From: Schistosoma mansoni
Lineage: Eukaryota; Platyhelminthes; Trematoda; Strigeidida; Schistosomatidae
Direction of reading: 5' to 3'
Assembly: GCF_000237925.1 (NCBI RefSeq)
Contig: NC_031502.1
Location: 16,986,909-17,050,908 of the forward strand
Length of the DNA: 64,000 nt
Shown one piece after another: positions 49,428-61,601 of this stretch. The position numbers and the translations under genes were made by a program. Below the pieces are notes generated by a model. That model ran no database searches. It saw only the letters and a program-made list of their open reading frames with translations, and had not been told where the DNA came from. Positions within the stretch are counted from its first letter, which is position 1, and each line of letters opens with the position of its first letter.

Positions 49428-52383
49428 CTATTAATAAAGAAAAGATACAGAACTAAGTACCAAACGCAACCGGTAAAAATCAAGATCAATAAACAGAATT
49501 ATTCACAAAACAACTTAGGCGTAATATATATTTTATTATACGAAAGTTGAGCACCAGTAAGGCGTTAAAAGATATAGTAACACTAAATAACAAGCTACAC
49601 GACTAAATTTTCATGGTCTTGCATGAACTTTTAAAATTTAGCTGTAAAACAGTAAATGAGTATGCAGTTCTTAACCTTAAAATGGTTTACGAAAGATACA
49701 GCTTTTTTAGTACGAAAAGCAGGATTTACTAAGCGACCAAACTACCGGTCGGCGCATAAAACTTATCGAATTGATGTGAATCGAAATTACAAGTGCTAAA
49801 TGAAAAATCGAAACATTAGGTTTTTAATGTTGGACGATTTTGAATGCAGATGGTTCAGTCTCCCGACCGTTGCTGCTACCTTGACGTGGTGGTCGGGCTT
49901 GCCTATCGTGATGAACCAATCGAGCTATGTTGGCTGGAACAATCGTTCCTCGAGGTCCTACCATGCCAGACAGGTCGGTTGAAGAGCGGTAAGACTAAAA
50001 GCAGCAATCCCAAGGTCCGAAGGCGAAGTCATACTGCCGACTGTACAGAGGTGTGACGGCAGTAAGGTGTTTCCTTCAGACAACCAGCATGACAGCGATG
50101 CTGCCTTCCCACAAGGAGGGGTGGGGTTAGAAAAGGTCGACCCTAAAAATGCACACCTCGCCTTATCTCACGGATTTCCGTCTCCGGAGGTAAGGTCCTT
50201 TGAAGAACGGAGCTAACACGTCAAAAATCCCCCACAAAAAGGCCGTGCGTGACCGGCCTCAAGCAGTTGTCCCTTGGGCACTGCGGTCATGCTCCCAGGT
50301 CGTTAAGACCAACATTAATCCAACTTCTTTTTCAGGTCCCTCAAGAAACACCCTTCCACGGTGTGGGCAGCCGGTAAGTGATATTAGCCCTCATACCCAT
50401 ACCTGCACACGAGACCAGGTTGGTCACATCCAAATCCTTTCTACACCTCCTAATAACCCTCTTATCTCCACGACTAACCCTTCCCACGTCCTTTTATCAC
50501 CTCGCACCGCTAGGGCAAACGATTCGAGTACACGGAACGTTATTCTCGGTCTCCTGAAACCACACTCTAAACTACATGTAGGAGCTTTTAATGTCCGGAC
50601 ATTGTGCCAAATAGGACAACAGGCTTCCTTAGCTAGGACTTTAGAATCTTACACCATCGATGTGCGCTGCGTCTCCGAAACGCGCATACAAGATCCGAGT
50701 AGCGTCATTCATTTGACCTCACTATATCAAAATAAAGAACCATCTCGATACACGCTTCTTGTATCTGGAAGCCCTGATGCTGCCTCCCGTGGCCTCGCTG
50801 GCGTAGGTATAGCATCGATTCCTAGAGCAGAACTAGCTCTTTTAGACTGGATCCCAGTAGACAGTCGTTTGTGCCTTGTCCGACTAAACGGAACAGTAAA
50901 GACTCGGAAAGATAGGGACATTCGTTGTTGCCTCTTCGTCGTCTCTGCCTACTCTCCCACTGACTGCAGCTCAGACGATATAAAAGATGAGTTCTACTGG
51001 AAACTTTCTGACCTCCGAAAAGCTAGGCGTTCTGATGTAGTAATAGTGGCTGGTGACTTTAATGCTCAAGTAGGTAAACTAAGTGAAAAGGAAAGACAGC
51101 TGGGTGAATCTTATGGTGTCGTGGCTAAAAGAACAGATAATGGCGACCGTCTGTTGCAGCTGTGCTCAGATAACCGCCTTTTTCTTGCAAATACTAACTT
51201 TAAGCATAAGGAAAAACATCTTTTGACATGGCGAATGCAGATGGTTACCCATTTATTTAACCCAAGATGATGTTAAGTTGTAGAAACCACAAATAAAGCT
51301 GTTTGAAACTTGAGTGGTTTTGTGATTCATTAAAACCGTATGTAGATAAAAATGATGTTTACTGAATAATACGTTTTAATAAAAATGTGCTTTTTATAGA
51401 TTGCCTTATTTTCTATTCGATCAAATTCCATGGTGTCACTGAACGTTAAGAAAAACCAATAAAGAAGTCGATAATCCTACCAGTTTGAAACCACATCATC
51501 GATAGAAACCAATCGGTGACTAAACACGAAATGTACACTACATATGTGTCAAATCGTCGTTTGAATAAGCATACTAAGTTTAAACACTTCAATCAGCCTG
51601 GGAACAGAGAAATACTAAGGGACCATAAACACACCAACGAGCTGGATAGTGGATGGCACCTATTACTAATATCCTATTTGAACTGAAAAAGATGTAGGGG
51701 GTTTCACATAGCTGTTATTTTTCGTCGACAAAAAAGGAAATATTAATGATTATAAATGACCAAAAAATGACCTGTAAACTTTTCCTTACTGTTGAGATAC
51801 TTATTGACTGTGGAGAGTCAGGATAACGAATCATTTTCGGTGTATCAAATGGGTCATCAATAACAATTGTATGATGTATCCTGACATTTCGAAACGGCCG
51901 GCCATTTTTGTCACAGTACACTTCATTTATCTTTTCAACGAAATCCATTCCCTCAGCAATCTATAAATTAGAGTTTTGATAGTGTTAACACAAACATACA
52001 TAGCCGAAAACTGTATGCGTGTCATCCAGGTAATTAAGATCATCTCCCAAAGTTATGAAGAATTGAGAACCATGCTGTCCAGATCCATTGTCCACCATAG
52101 AAACCAACCCTTTTCGTGTATGCGATATTTTCGGCTTTCTCTCAGCATCAAAATATCTTGCCTGATCACCATACATGTACTTAAAAAAAGACCAACCACC
52201 ACGACCTGTTCCGCTAGGATCTCCAGACTGAGCGACCAAATTTTTCTGTACACAATGGAAGAGACAAAAGTTGAAGTGCTTCATTTTGCAGAGTTTGATA
52301 AAGTTTGTACATGTTCGTGGCTTTTCTTCGCAATACAGATCAAGCACAAGTTGGCCAAGAGAAGTTTCTAATAAAACCGCCAT
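48672..52383 (-). CDS. PPIL4: PPIL4-like cyclophilin/RRM protein, complete three-exon gene
   Basis: This is a nuclear cyclophilin-like protein associated with the spliceosome. Exons are 52383-52000 (128 codons), 51960-51790 (57 codons) and 49427-48672 (251 codons plus TAA), all phase 0, giving 436 residues. Residues 1-165 are the cyclophilin fold ([39 protein letters not shown]). Its catalytic Arg position (CypA FHR) is Cys and the CypA Trp position is Tyr, as this family often shows, so isomerase activity is doubtful. Residues 238-316 are an RRM with RNP2 VLFVCKL and RNP1 LQYAFIEY, and the family hallmark HVDFSQSVA. The tail is Ser/Arg/His-rich. Start is ATG 52383-52381, and the reading matches family start and length. 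Intron 1 is only 39 bp. Intron 2 is 2362 bp and holds an RTE insertion. An alternative donor for exon 2 (CAG|GTCATT) is also phase 0. Confidence 0.93.
49842..49855 (+). repeat. 14-bp direct repeat (left flank of RTE insertion)
   Basis: GAATGCAGATGGTT, identical to 51233-51246. It reads as a target-site duplication. Confidence 0.8.
49856..51232 (+). mobile_element. RTE (SR2-like) LINE insertion, 5' end present and 3' end missing
   Basis: A 1377-bp element lies within PPIL4 intron 2, antisense to the gene, between perfect 14-bp direct repeats. It starts CAGTCTCCCGACCGTTGC and aligns from its first bases with the decayed copy at 45278, so the 5' end looks genuine. It holds a 5' untranslated region and a continuous frame that includes most of an apurinic-type endonuclease. 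It stops abruptly before the rest of the endonuclease and the whole reverse transcriptase, without a poly(A) or tandem-repeat tail. The open frame and clean repeats suggest a young insertion. Confidence 0.85.
50200..51270 (+). CDS. RTE endonuclease ORF, truncated (part of the LINE insertion)
   Basis: The frame runs 356 codons, the last twelve or so coming from the flanking repeat and intron. Residues about 120-345 form an APE-type endonuclease: [16 protein letters not shown], the metal-binding Glu in [30 protein letters not shown] and [15 protein letters not shown]. The final SDH motif and the reverse transcriptase are absent. The first 110 residues are Pro/Thr/Ser-rich without a domain. The first codon used is not certain. 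An enzyme this short lacks a catalytic His and is not expected to act. It belongs to the retroelement, not to the host. Confidence 0.8.
   Translation: MKNGANTSKIPHKKAVRDRPQAVVPWALRSCSQVVKTNINPTSFSGPSRNTLPRCGQPVSDISPHTHTCTRDQVGHIQILSTPPNNPLISTTNPSHVLLSPRTARANDSSTRNVILGLLKPHSKLHVGAFNVRTLCQIGQQASLARTLESYTIDVRCVSETRIQDPSSVIHLTSLYQNKEPSRYTLLVSGSPDAASRGLAGVGIASIPRAELALLDWIPVDSRLCLVRLNGTVKTRKDRDIRCCLFVVSAYSPTDCSSDDIKDEFYWKLSDLRKARRSDVVIVAGDFNAQVGKLSEKERQLGESYGVVAKRTDNGDRLLQLCSDNRLFLANTNFKHKEKHLLTWRMQMVTHLFNPR
51233..51246 (+). repeat. 14-bp direct repeat (right flank of RTE insertion)
   Basis: Identical to 49842-49855. Confidence 0.8.
51790..51960 (-). CDS. PPIL4: PPIL4 exon 2
   Basis: It starts after TTTATAG with ATTGCTGAGGGAATGG, encoding [20 protein letters not shown]. 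It continues through [14 protein letters not shown], the conserved family segment after the cyclophilin fold. The best donor is ACA|GTAAGG, giving 57 codons. Confidence 0.88.
52000..52383 (-). CDS. PPIL4: PPIL4 exon 1 (cyclophilin domain, main part)
   Basis: Starts at ATG 52381-52383 and ends GGCTAT|GTATGT, in phase 0. Residues [18 protein letters not shown] and TVFG carry the conserved cyclophilin core. The opposite-strand open frame 51976-52371 is its shadow. Confidence 0.93.
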
Positions 52384-52589
52384 ATCCAATAAAACCCGCC
52401 AAGGTCAGCCGTCAATTAAAAAACAAAAATAAATTTGCAGTTTGTTTTCCAGTGAATGTTCAGCTTCATCCTAAAGATTTTAATTAGTGAGGCTGATACC
52501 ACTTGTTCGAGTTAGGGTTTCTAGTCATCGGCCACTAGAAGAGAAAAGAGAAACCCGACTCCAAGTTTACTAGATCACGATTTCGAATC

Positions 52590-55500
52590 TTCATGCTATG
52601 GCCTCGGAGATTATTAGTTCTGGAGAGGGAAAAACACAGGGCATGATAACCTCCAAGTGGTTAATAAAGGTATGGGATGTCAACATAAGGTTACCTCGCG
52701 ATCCAAGATACGATAACGAGAAAAGTTTCATACGTTTTCAGAGCTCTTCATAAGAGACGTTGTCAAGACCCTTCACTAATTATAATTTCGCAGGCTGAAC
52801 ATGCTCAAATGGGTCAGCATTCTTGACAAGACATGTGCTGGTTGTTCGGATACAATACATTATGTGTGGGATATAAAATTCGAAGTATCTCCTCATCAAA
52901 GCATTTGAATGCCTGGCGTTGTGACTATAAAGCTTAGAAACGTTTGGCAGCTGATGCATTGCAATACGTGACTTTTATTACCCTTACGTCTTCGTGTCCC
53001 TGTACGCATGGAAAAGATGTGCCGTTGATAGAATACTGATAACTGTTACCGTGTCCGATGTGCATGAGCATACTGTTTCTGGAATTAGCTTGTAAGCCCC
53101 AACCTCGAGCCCATCTAACTAACTCGCCTATGTCAGTTTAAAGATCAAAATGACCAGCCTCACCTCTTCTATTCGGATGGCGTTCCATTCACCCTCACTC
53201 TGTTTGCGATCACTTAAGAAGTTTCCTATCCATCCCTATACAGCGCCTGTTATTCCGAAGCTCGAGAGATTCTGCATAGGACCGAAGTGAGAAACCTTAT
53301 CGAATGCTTTGCTGGCGTCTGTGAATACCACATTGAGAGACAGGCCGTTATCTAGGGCTGCTGTCCAATCCTCTCTCTCAATAAGTAAGTTAGTCAAGCC
53401 TGAACGCTTGTTACGGAACCCATGTTGATCGGGAGTTAACAGACTGTACGAATCTATGTGACTTAGTAACTTAACCCGAATTATCTTTCAAAGTAACTTA
53501 ACGACTATGTTGATTAAACTGGCGGGCCGATAGTTAGATATGATCTGTCGTTGACCATCCTTAAATATAGGACTGAATACAGAGTCTTTCCAATCTCTAG
53601 GGAGTTGAGAGAGTGAAAGGGACACGCTGAAGAGCATTGCTTGCGGCCTTGAAATAATATCCGCAAGCTGCTGCTCAATCCTTTCTCGAAATAAGTAAGT
53701 TGGTTAAGCACAGATGTTTGTTTCGAAATTCATGTTACTCGGGAGTTAACAGATTGTATGACTCTACGTGACTTGGTAACTTAACCCGGATTATCTTTTG
53801 AAGTAACTCAACAACTATGCTGGTTAGACTGACAAATCGATAGTTAGACACAACCTGTCTCTATCCATATTTAAATATGGGACTATCTATGACGTCTTTC
53901 CGATCCCCAGGGTGTTGGGTGTGAGAAAAGGTCATGCTGAGTAGCATCGTGAGTGGCCGTCAAATATTGTCCGTAAAAGATGACAGCAGCTGTGAGTGTA
54001 GCGCATAAGGGTCCAATACCTTTCTACGTCTGAGGTTAATGATCAATTAAAGAGCAGCTTCCCCAACCATATGTACAAGTCCCGTAGCCGGGATCTCGGT
54101 GGTATGGTTATGACATGTATCGTTAACAATACCCACACATCATGCCTCAGTGAAGTGGCTAGATAAAGTCTCAGCTCTGGACCAGTTTGATTGAGCTAGC
54201 ATATCTAAATTTTCGTGCAACAATTCTTTTTTTCACTGTACGAAAACAATCGTTTTGTGCAGTCACGGCTATCACATACCAACTGTGTTTGATAAGCGTT
54301 GCTACATCCAGCTGTGGCCTTTTTACATATACTTCGGATTTCCAAGTATTCAAAATTAAATGATTCGTAGCCTGTGGAAAAGAATAAGTCTCATAAATGT
54401 TTCCTACTATTCAGCGGCTTATGAGCTTCTATATCGATCCATGGGTGGTAATGTGATAGCCTACGTGTTGACCATACGATGAACGGTAATGTGACTTTAA
54501 ACTCATCACTTTCGACTTAGACCGAACCACCGGCATTGACCGACCAGTCTTTTGAGACAGAAAAGTCTACGGTTGCAGAAATAGGGTGGAGCAAATACAG
54601 ACTGCATATTACGTGCCCGAAGCCTAAAGTGCAGTACAACGTGATCACTGTTTGCTAGTGTGCGAGGTACCGGATGTCGGTGGTATCATCACAGTGGTGT
54701 GTAAAGACAATGTCTAGCAATGACGGATCATGTTTCAAGTCAATATGTTCTGATTTCACGATACATTGTACAAGTGCACACTGAATAATAGTTGACAGCA
54801 AGCTGCTGTCAAAACATCCATCTGAAGTTGTGAGCTCCATCCACTTGATATTTGGCGCATTGAAATACCCAAAATGAGACAACAACCGACCTTACTTCAA
54901 GAACAGATATGACTTAAGGCAAAATAGTCAGCAAGACAACGTAGAATACAGTATATTCCTTCTATAGACACTGACTTGTGTCTGGATTTAATTGTACTAA
55001 TAGCTACCTCACATGTACCACTATCGTACTCCCCTGATGCAATCGACTGCACAGATAGCGATCTCAAACATATAACATTATTCCTTCCCCTTTGTGAATT
55101 ATGACACTGTCTCCTTTAAGATTAGTGTATCTTGAAGTTATTGGAGAACAGTCTTTATCTACGGTGAACCACGTTTCCGTGACAACAATTATATCGGGAC
55201 CTAATTCATTCACCATCAAACTTAGCTAGAAAGTGTTATTTCTAACACCACAAGCTATTGTATAGCATACATTTAGAGAGTTCTGAGAACCACTCGTCCT
55301 ACCCAATCAGGTATTGGAAGCCATTTGTTGCCACTTTTTTTCTCCCCTTTGTTTCCACACAGTCCTCCATATCCCATCGGTCGGGATAGCCACATTGGGA
55401 CTATTTGGGATGGTAACAGCCTCATCTGTGTCATCGAGTACTACTGTAGAACCGTGACCATTAATTTCCAGTGGTATTTCACCTCTTAATTGCTTCAAAA

Positions 55501-55810
55501 GAGGTTTTGCTGTCGCATATTGCGCATTCGGTTTTCTGGCTCGCCCCGTTACAGCACTCACTACACTGAAATATTCTTTGTTGTCAGTGCCCACTTTACA
55601 AACTCAGTCCTCATCAACATTTTTGTTGGCCAACGCCAAAAGGTTAGTTGCCCACTGGATCAGTAATGTCTTACTTAGACGGTAAGACATACAAAGCCGA
55701 TTAGAGTTTGGCTTCGAGCATCTTTTGTATGTGGTGAGAGTTAAACGGGTACACATCTTGTGGAACCACTGTCTGCACCCATTATATTTTGTTCCTTTCT
55801 ACACAGGGAA
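52590..55810 (-). mobile_element. Decayed CR1-type (SR1/Perere-like) LINE
   Basis: Read on the minus strand, parts occur in LINE order. At 55810-55720 there is a Cys/His zinc-finger-like stretch (NGCRQWFHKMCTRL). At 55594-55307 a 95-codon ORF1-like frame follows (GTDNKEYFSVVSAVTGRARK). At 54885-54655 is endonuclease sequence (NAPNIKW, PSLLDIVFT). At about 53980-53160 is reverse transcriptase (LPRDWKDSVFSPIFKDGQRQ, SNYRPASLI, DQHGFRNKRSGLTNLL, VFTDASKAFDKV). The RT tail (MLMHIGHGNSYQYSINGT, AFKCFDEEILRILYP) follows to about 52590. Many stops, an internal tandem duplication and an apparent deletion in the RT show it is long dead. Its 3' end lies some 200 bp upstream of the PPIL4 start codon, on the same strand. 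Confidence 0.8.
53357..53976 (-). repeat. Head-to-tail duplication (about 310 bp period) within the CR1 LINE
   Basis: 53357-53666 and 53667-about 53976 repeat the same RT-encoding segment in the same orientation. Both include CAATCC, AATAAGTAAGTT, GGGAGTTAACAGA and AACTTAACCCG. They differ at roughly a fifth of positions by eye. Confidence 0.7.
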
Positions 55811-58800
55811 GAAACAACTTAGGTGTCCACATGTGTAAGTAGAGACAACGATTTTGAAAGGACTTAAAAGGAAAAAAGTCGATAAAATACGAAAGATCAC
55901 TAGTTTGACAACCGAGCAAAAAAGCAACGCAAAACGGATCTGAAGAGAATTGTGAATTTTAACCGAAATAGTTCATTTCAAAGTCAAACAAGTATGCTTT
56001 GATGTAATATATACACAAGTGTAAAGTTAACACACAACAAGAAGGAAATCACTGCTTTTTTTAAAAACATTTCATTACATAGGGTCAACTCAGTGTCTGA
56101 TGACAGACATAATTGACGAGCCAATGTAAACTACCATGTTATGCGTGTTTCGGAATTGCTGCATGTTTGTAGAATTTTGGTCTAGTTTAATATCAGTACA
56201 TCTGTCTTTGCCACTGTAATAATAGACCTAATCCCAAAATTGTAAATACGCCGTGGTGTGACTACCTAACTTGTAAGATCTCACATGGAAATCATATTAT
56301 ATTACAAACTGACTCGTCGTACGTGGTAGCCAGCAATATGACATAAAACACTTCTGAAAAACACATTTGAGCCGGGAAGAGAGCAGTATATTTGACAAAA
56401 ATGGTAAGCGGTCATAAAGAGCAGAGGCGTCTGCATGGCCAAGCAATTCCATCTCGATTCCTTGTTGATGTGATCACCATTGTTGACCATCTCTTTAGGT
56501 AAATGTTGAAAGCAAATCTCACGCTCAGCTTCGAAAATCGTGTGGTTAGGAACCAATACCACTGCATGATCTCAACAATTCAGTGGATTCAGTAAGGGTA
56601 AACTAGTCACTTGAACGTACTAATCGTAGTGAATCTGACGGTTATTGAAGTTTTGCTTGCCTTTCAGTCAAGTGTATGCGTTCGCTTCAGAGAAATGTAG
56701 TTAATAGAACCAGCGACTAGTATGTTATCATGTTAACTATCGGTTGGTTTTAATAAGAAAGCCTTAAAATTATTATGCACACAGAAAGTTAAGTAGAAAC
56801 AAATAAGTTTGTTAAATAAATCAATCATAGTCCTCAGAATTCCTTTAGAAATTACCCACTGAGGGAGCTATGTCCACGTCAGCTAAAAGATCTTACAGGT
56901 ACGGCAAACCTGCAATGTGAAAACTAAGACCACGAGCGGGTGCAAATACACTGGTAGGCATCCAGTGGATGGTTTCATCGTTGGACACAGTATTGATCAT
57001 CACTGAAAATTCCTTATCGAGGTCACATAGGGTGATTAATGATCTATATGTCAGGTCACCTATAATTTATTCTATAGCCAGGGAGAACAACCCTAGGCAG
57101 TAAAGTTGGTTTTAAGAGGATTTATTCTTTAAAATTGTTAGTCGTTTCTTTAATGTCGGAACGTGTGCAGGGATCAGCACTCATTGCTGAATTCGAACAA
57201 GGCAGGAAGTAACGGTGGCTTTGCCTGCATCTTCCTGTAATTTATTGTTGATGTCCAGGCTTTGTGTCAGCGAACCACCTAGGTCACTTTCCATCTGGAT
57301 TCTAAAGAGAAAGCAGTTGCTTCATTTCTCCTATGTTGTTTGAAAAACCATTATTTGACATTTCAGGAAGTTAAATCCCACACTAGTTTTTCTGCAGTCG
57401 CCCAGTAACCCCGAGTCATTCCGAAACCCATGTAAGTTGCCTTCACGTCTCACTGCTCTTCACAATTTAACTTCTTTCACGCACACAAAGACTGGTTCAT
57501 ATAATTGTGTTTTAATATGACGGGAATTTTTCAGCGATTAAAAACTTATGAGTCTATTTATTTGAATTCATTAAATGGGACTTACAGGCTAAATTTGTGC
57601 ATCAGTTGTATAAAATGCATGTTTCATTGCCTAATGCAGGTCGTCGAATTTAACTTACTTTTGCTAGGAATATCCACGATACATCTGACGATTTTGTGTG
57701 GCATAATGATAGTACGAGACAACTTTCAGCACCATATCAATAGCAATTAAATAGCTATTGTTACCAGCATTGTAAATGCGAAATACAATTTAAATGGTAT
57801 GGCTGATTACTACTTTGTATTAAATGGACCCAATGTTTTTCGACATTTTGTTGGTTGACGAACTGAATTCCTTAATTGTTAGTTGTTAAATGATTAGTCT
57901 TTTTATCCATTTAGTGTCCGAAACCTCCGTACCTAAGATTTAGAAAATTTGGAAACATGACATATTCTAAGCTGTGGTTAGGACACAGAAACTATTTTTC
58001 CAGTTTTCTTTGACGTAGAAGAATGGATTTGATAGGCCGATATTTCCCGTAACGTGATCAGTTGAGGCTGAAAATCCTCAATCATTGTGAGCACAAGCAA
58101 CTAGCATTAATTTGTTATGATAAAGGACTAGGGTCACAGAAAATTTGATGACTCATGCGAAATATAGTTTTCTCATTCTCAACCCCTCATGTTATTCTGA
58201 ACGTCTAACAATAGCTTAGTAAAAAATGGGAAAATAAGTCACACCAACCCATATCCTTTGCTATTGTTTAGAGGAAAGACATTGTACCCTGAAAGTTTGT
58301 AATTAAGCTGATCAACGATTATGATGTGTGCTACTGCTGTCAACAGAAATAAGTAGTATGTTACATCAATCGAAAGTGAAATATCTGGCGGCAGAAGGTT
58401 AAGAAGATTGAAGGAGAGGAAAGAGAACGCATAATGACTGGTGTGGAAACGAGGGAACAATGAAGTCTGAGACGATTGATCGATGTTTTGAAAACGAAGT
58501 ATCTACTATATGATTCTCATATTTTACTAAGAAGCTCTGTAATTTTGTGTTCATATATATTTGGCTGTCCACGCCCATATTCTTGTTCACTACACTATAA
58601 GCTATCAGACTAGGAGAATAATTGAAAAGATGAAATAAATGATTGTGTTGTTTCTGTATTTTTAGAACGTAACCCATTATTAAGTCAGCAAAGTTTAATC
58701 CACTCGTAATATTATTATAGTTTCAGACCAGTATTCGGTATTTATCTATATACCTACCAGTGAAGGTTTACAAAAAAGAGGTTGTAACATCCAGAAAACC

Positions 58801-59279
58801 TCATTCTCCGGATTTACATTCAGTATGGATGCTTATATGACATTGACACTCAATTAACCGAAAGTTTTAAAACACAACAACTCGGTAAATAAGTGGCACC
58901 AACGGAAACGAAGAAAAGCATATGGAAGTAAGAATACCAATATCTGAAGGGTTTTTATCCAGGTCTGTACATTCAATAGGTAGATCACTTCAATTTGACT
59001 CAAACTTCAGCATCCAACAAAAAGAATTTCCCCGAAAAGTTACTCGTTAATCCACTCAGTTGATTGATATTTTTGACGGCAACAGATATTTGCAACAAAC
59101 GGTGAACATGAATTGAATACCCCGCCGACAGTCACTTAAGTGAATTAGGCGGTTAAGAACAAGAATACGGTTATAAGGTACTCAGCTTGCAGTAGGTGTT
59201 GAGTCGCGGTTGAATACGATAACCACTACAAGAATATTACGCAACGGGTATTAGGTTGAATCACACCGAAGGCCAAATA
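55811..59279. other. Unassigned region
   Basis: No gene is recognised. Base composition rises in GC around 56850-57250, which suggests further decayed repeat. Minus-strand open frames at 56302-56562, 58239-58460 and 58399-58677 and the plus frame 57505-57750 have no recognisable domain or splice-site support. Confidence 0.45.
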
Positions 59280-60444
59280 TCAGATGGCAGTTGAATGTTG
59301 TAATATGATGTAGTTGTTGGCGATCTCGTGGCATCGAAATAATACTGAGATCGTGCCGCAGTTTGCAAGCGAGACTACTGAGCGCACGAGAGTTCGAGCA
59401 AGGTCACAAACAGCGGGAAAGTGTGTTTTCGGTACACTTAAACAAGCAGATACAGTAAAGCAATCGCTGTTAAAGTTGGTTATGATAATAATTGTTTCCA
59501 TTATGACAACCATGTTTTCTTCACAAAAGTAGGTCACTACAAGCTGTCGAATCCAAGATGGCTAGTAGAAAAAAGAAAAATAAAGATCAGCAACTTTAAC
59601 GAAATCAGAGGCTTCAGCATGGTTTATGATATGCCAACTGTAATGTCACTAGGTCTTTTCTAAGTCAACCAGCAGTGGGATCACTGAATATCAAAAAGTT
59701 TACCGGTCCCCTTCAATGTCAAGAACATCGAGCATCAGCTAATTACACGTCTTGGACCGACTGATGCGATGGTGGTCGCACTCCGTTCCGCGAACCTACT
59801 CTTGCTGATATATTTCGTATGAACGTTGTTCATATTGTTCATTCATCAAAGTAGCCATAGTACCTGTAAAAGACAAAAGTGCGATCCACGTTAGGCACTA
59901 GTCGTAAGGTGTGAATTAGACGTTTGCTGGTTGATCACACCATTCCCTTTTGACCTTGGTACTTCCCAAGTATTTGACACTGATCACCCACGTTGGTTAT
60001 CTACAATGATGACTGAAGATAAACCGAAGGAGGAACTAAATCCACGCACATGTAGACAAAAACAGAATAGGCAGTACTGGAATGAAAAGCAAAGGAACAG
60101 TCGTAGGATAAATCGTCCACAGAGAAACCTTCCCACATATCCATGCAAGAACTTACAAAATTGTTAATCTACCAGCAATTCGGCAATGATAACTGCACTG
60201 TTTTACCATGATATGCATAAACTGGGCAAAATAAGCAAGATGTCTGAACGGTCTAAAGATGTCATGGATACTCAGAGCTTGACCGCACTGTTTTCCGTAA
60301 CAATTTTCTAAGATCCCGAAGCTGATCAAATGAGGGATCGTAAATGAAAGAGTTAGTAGGTGCAGATGTAAAATAGTCAGTGTGTCGAAAGGTAAAAGAT
60401 CTAAGCTGACTCCTTGTCACATAGGATGCATAGCACAGAGTACC

Positions 60445-60600
60445 CACCCATGAGCCGGTGCGAATGCGTGACCGAATGCCTTCAGCAAGGGTGTATCAAT
60501 GAATACTAATGAAGTCAGAACCAATGTCGAAGATTTGTGGAGCTATATATTTTAGGGACTTAACGCTCTACGTCATTTATCGTGTAAGGTAGCCCGAATG
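60445..60600 (+). repeat. Dispersed repeat family 2, copy 1
   Basis: Shares the series CCACTCGTGA-like, GTGCGG-like, TGACCGA, GCCTTCAGC, ACTAATG, TGTCGAAGA with 61860-62040 and 62350-62515. It is the most diverged copy. Confidence 0.5.
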
Positions 60601-61601
60601 GTACTTCAGAAACGTAGGCCTAGTCGAAAGTATGAAATATCAAACAAAATCACCAGTAAGAAACTCATTGCTTTTCAAGAGTATCAGACGTCCCTCACAA
60701 ACATGAAAGGTATTTCCATACAACCAATTTAGATCGGGAGAATATAAATGCAGTAAACTAACATAGCGGCCGCCCAAATATACATCTAGGCAAATCAAAA
60801 CTAACAGTCACTAGAATATCCTGTGAGACATAAGTGATGAAATTAGAGAGTCAGTGTAACAGAAAAATATGTGTAGTAATTTTATCCTGTATCGATGGTA
60901 CATTTAAACGAGCCATGCATGAAGCACGAGGGGAGGGGACTAAACACGACATCCTAGAACGATTTCTAGTTGTGTACTGGACGACCACACATAATTTGTT
61001 GCCAAACTTCAAATCCCCTGCTGAGATGTTTATGTGATGGGAGCTCCGGGCAGTTCATAGTGCGATGACACCCAGGCGATTGGCCCAGCAAAGCCCTCAG
61101 ATGCAGAATACTCGAATTCTTTACGAAGTTGGCGCGAAACTGTATACGCAGGACTATAGACACAGATGTGATAGATGGATAGAAGGTGAAGTTACAAAGA
61201 AACATGGGAACGTCATGTGTGATGTCAGAGTGAACCAAGATATCTGCACTAGGTACCATAATCAACTAAGGCCAAGGGGAGCCAAGGAACAAGGTGAAAC
61301 AACGGAACGCCTCCCACTCGACTGACTTTTGGATGCTTTTCAACTTCCGCCAATACCTTCAACAGAAACAACTGAGTCGTCTACTCAATCAGAACACACT
61401 TCAGGTTCTGGATTGTTACCTCGAAGGTGGTCGGATCGCAAACGAAGACAACCGAAGAAATTTCAGGTAAACCCTCGGTTGAGTGGCTATTAAATTTTTC
61501 CAAAGAGAGGTTTTAGGATATTCATAAAAATATCCCCCAAATTACGTTGAGTCTAATTCTATCTTGAAGGTGAAATTGAATGTTTTCACACTTTTCACAT
61601 A

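Noticed and set aside
51976-52371. 131-codon plus-strand open frame
   Set aside because: It is the antisense shadow of PPIL4 exon 1, whose minus-strand reading is unmistakable.
59280-59537. Overlapping open frames on both strands (85 and 72 codons)
   Set aside because: They lie in the presumed 5' part or LTR of the gypsy-type fossil and match no host protein.
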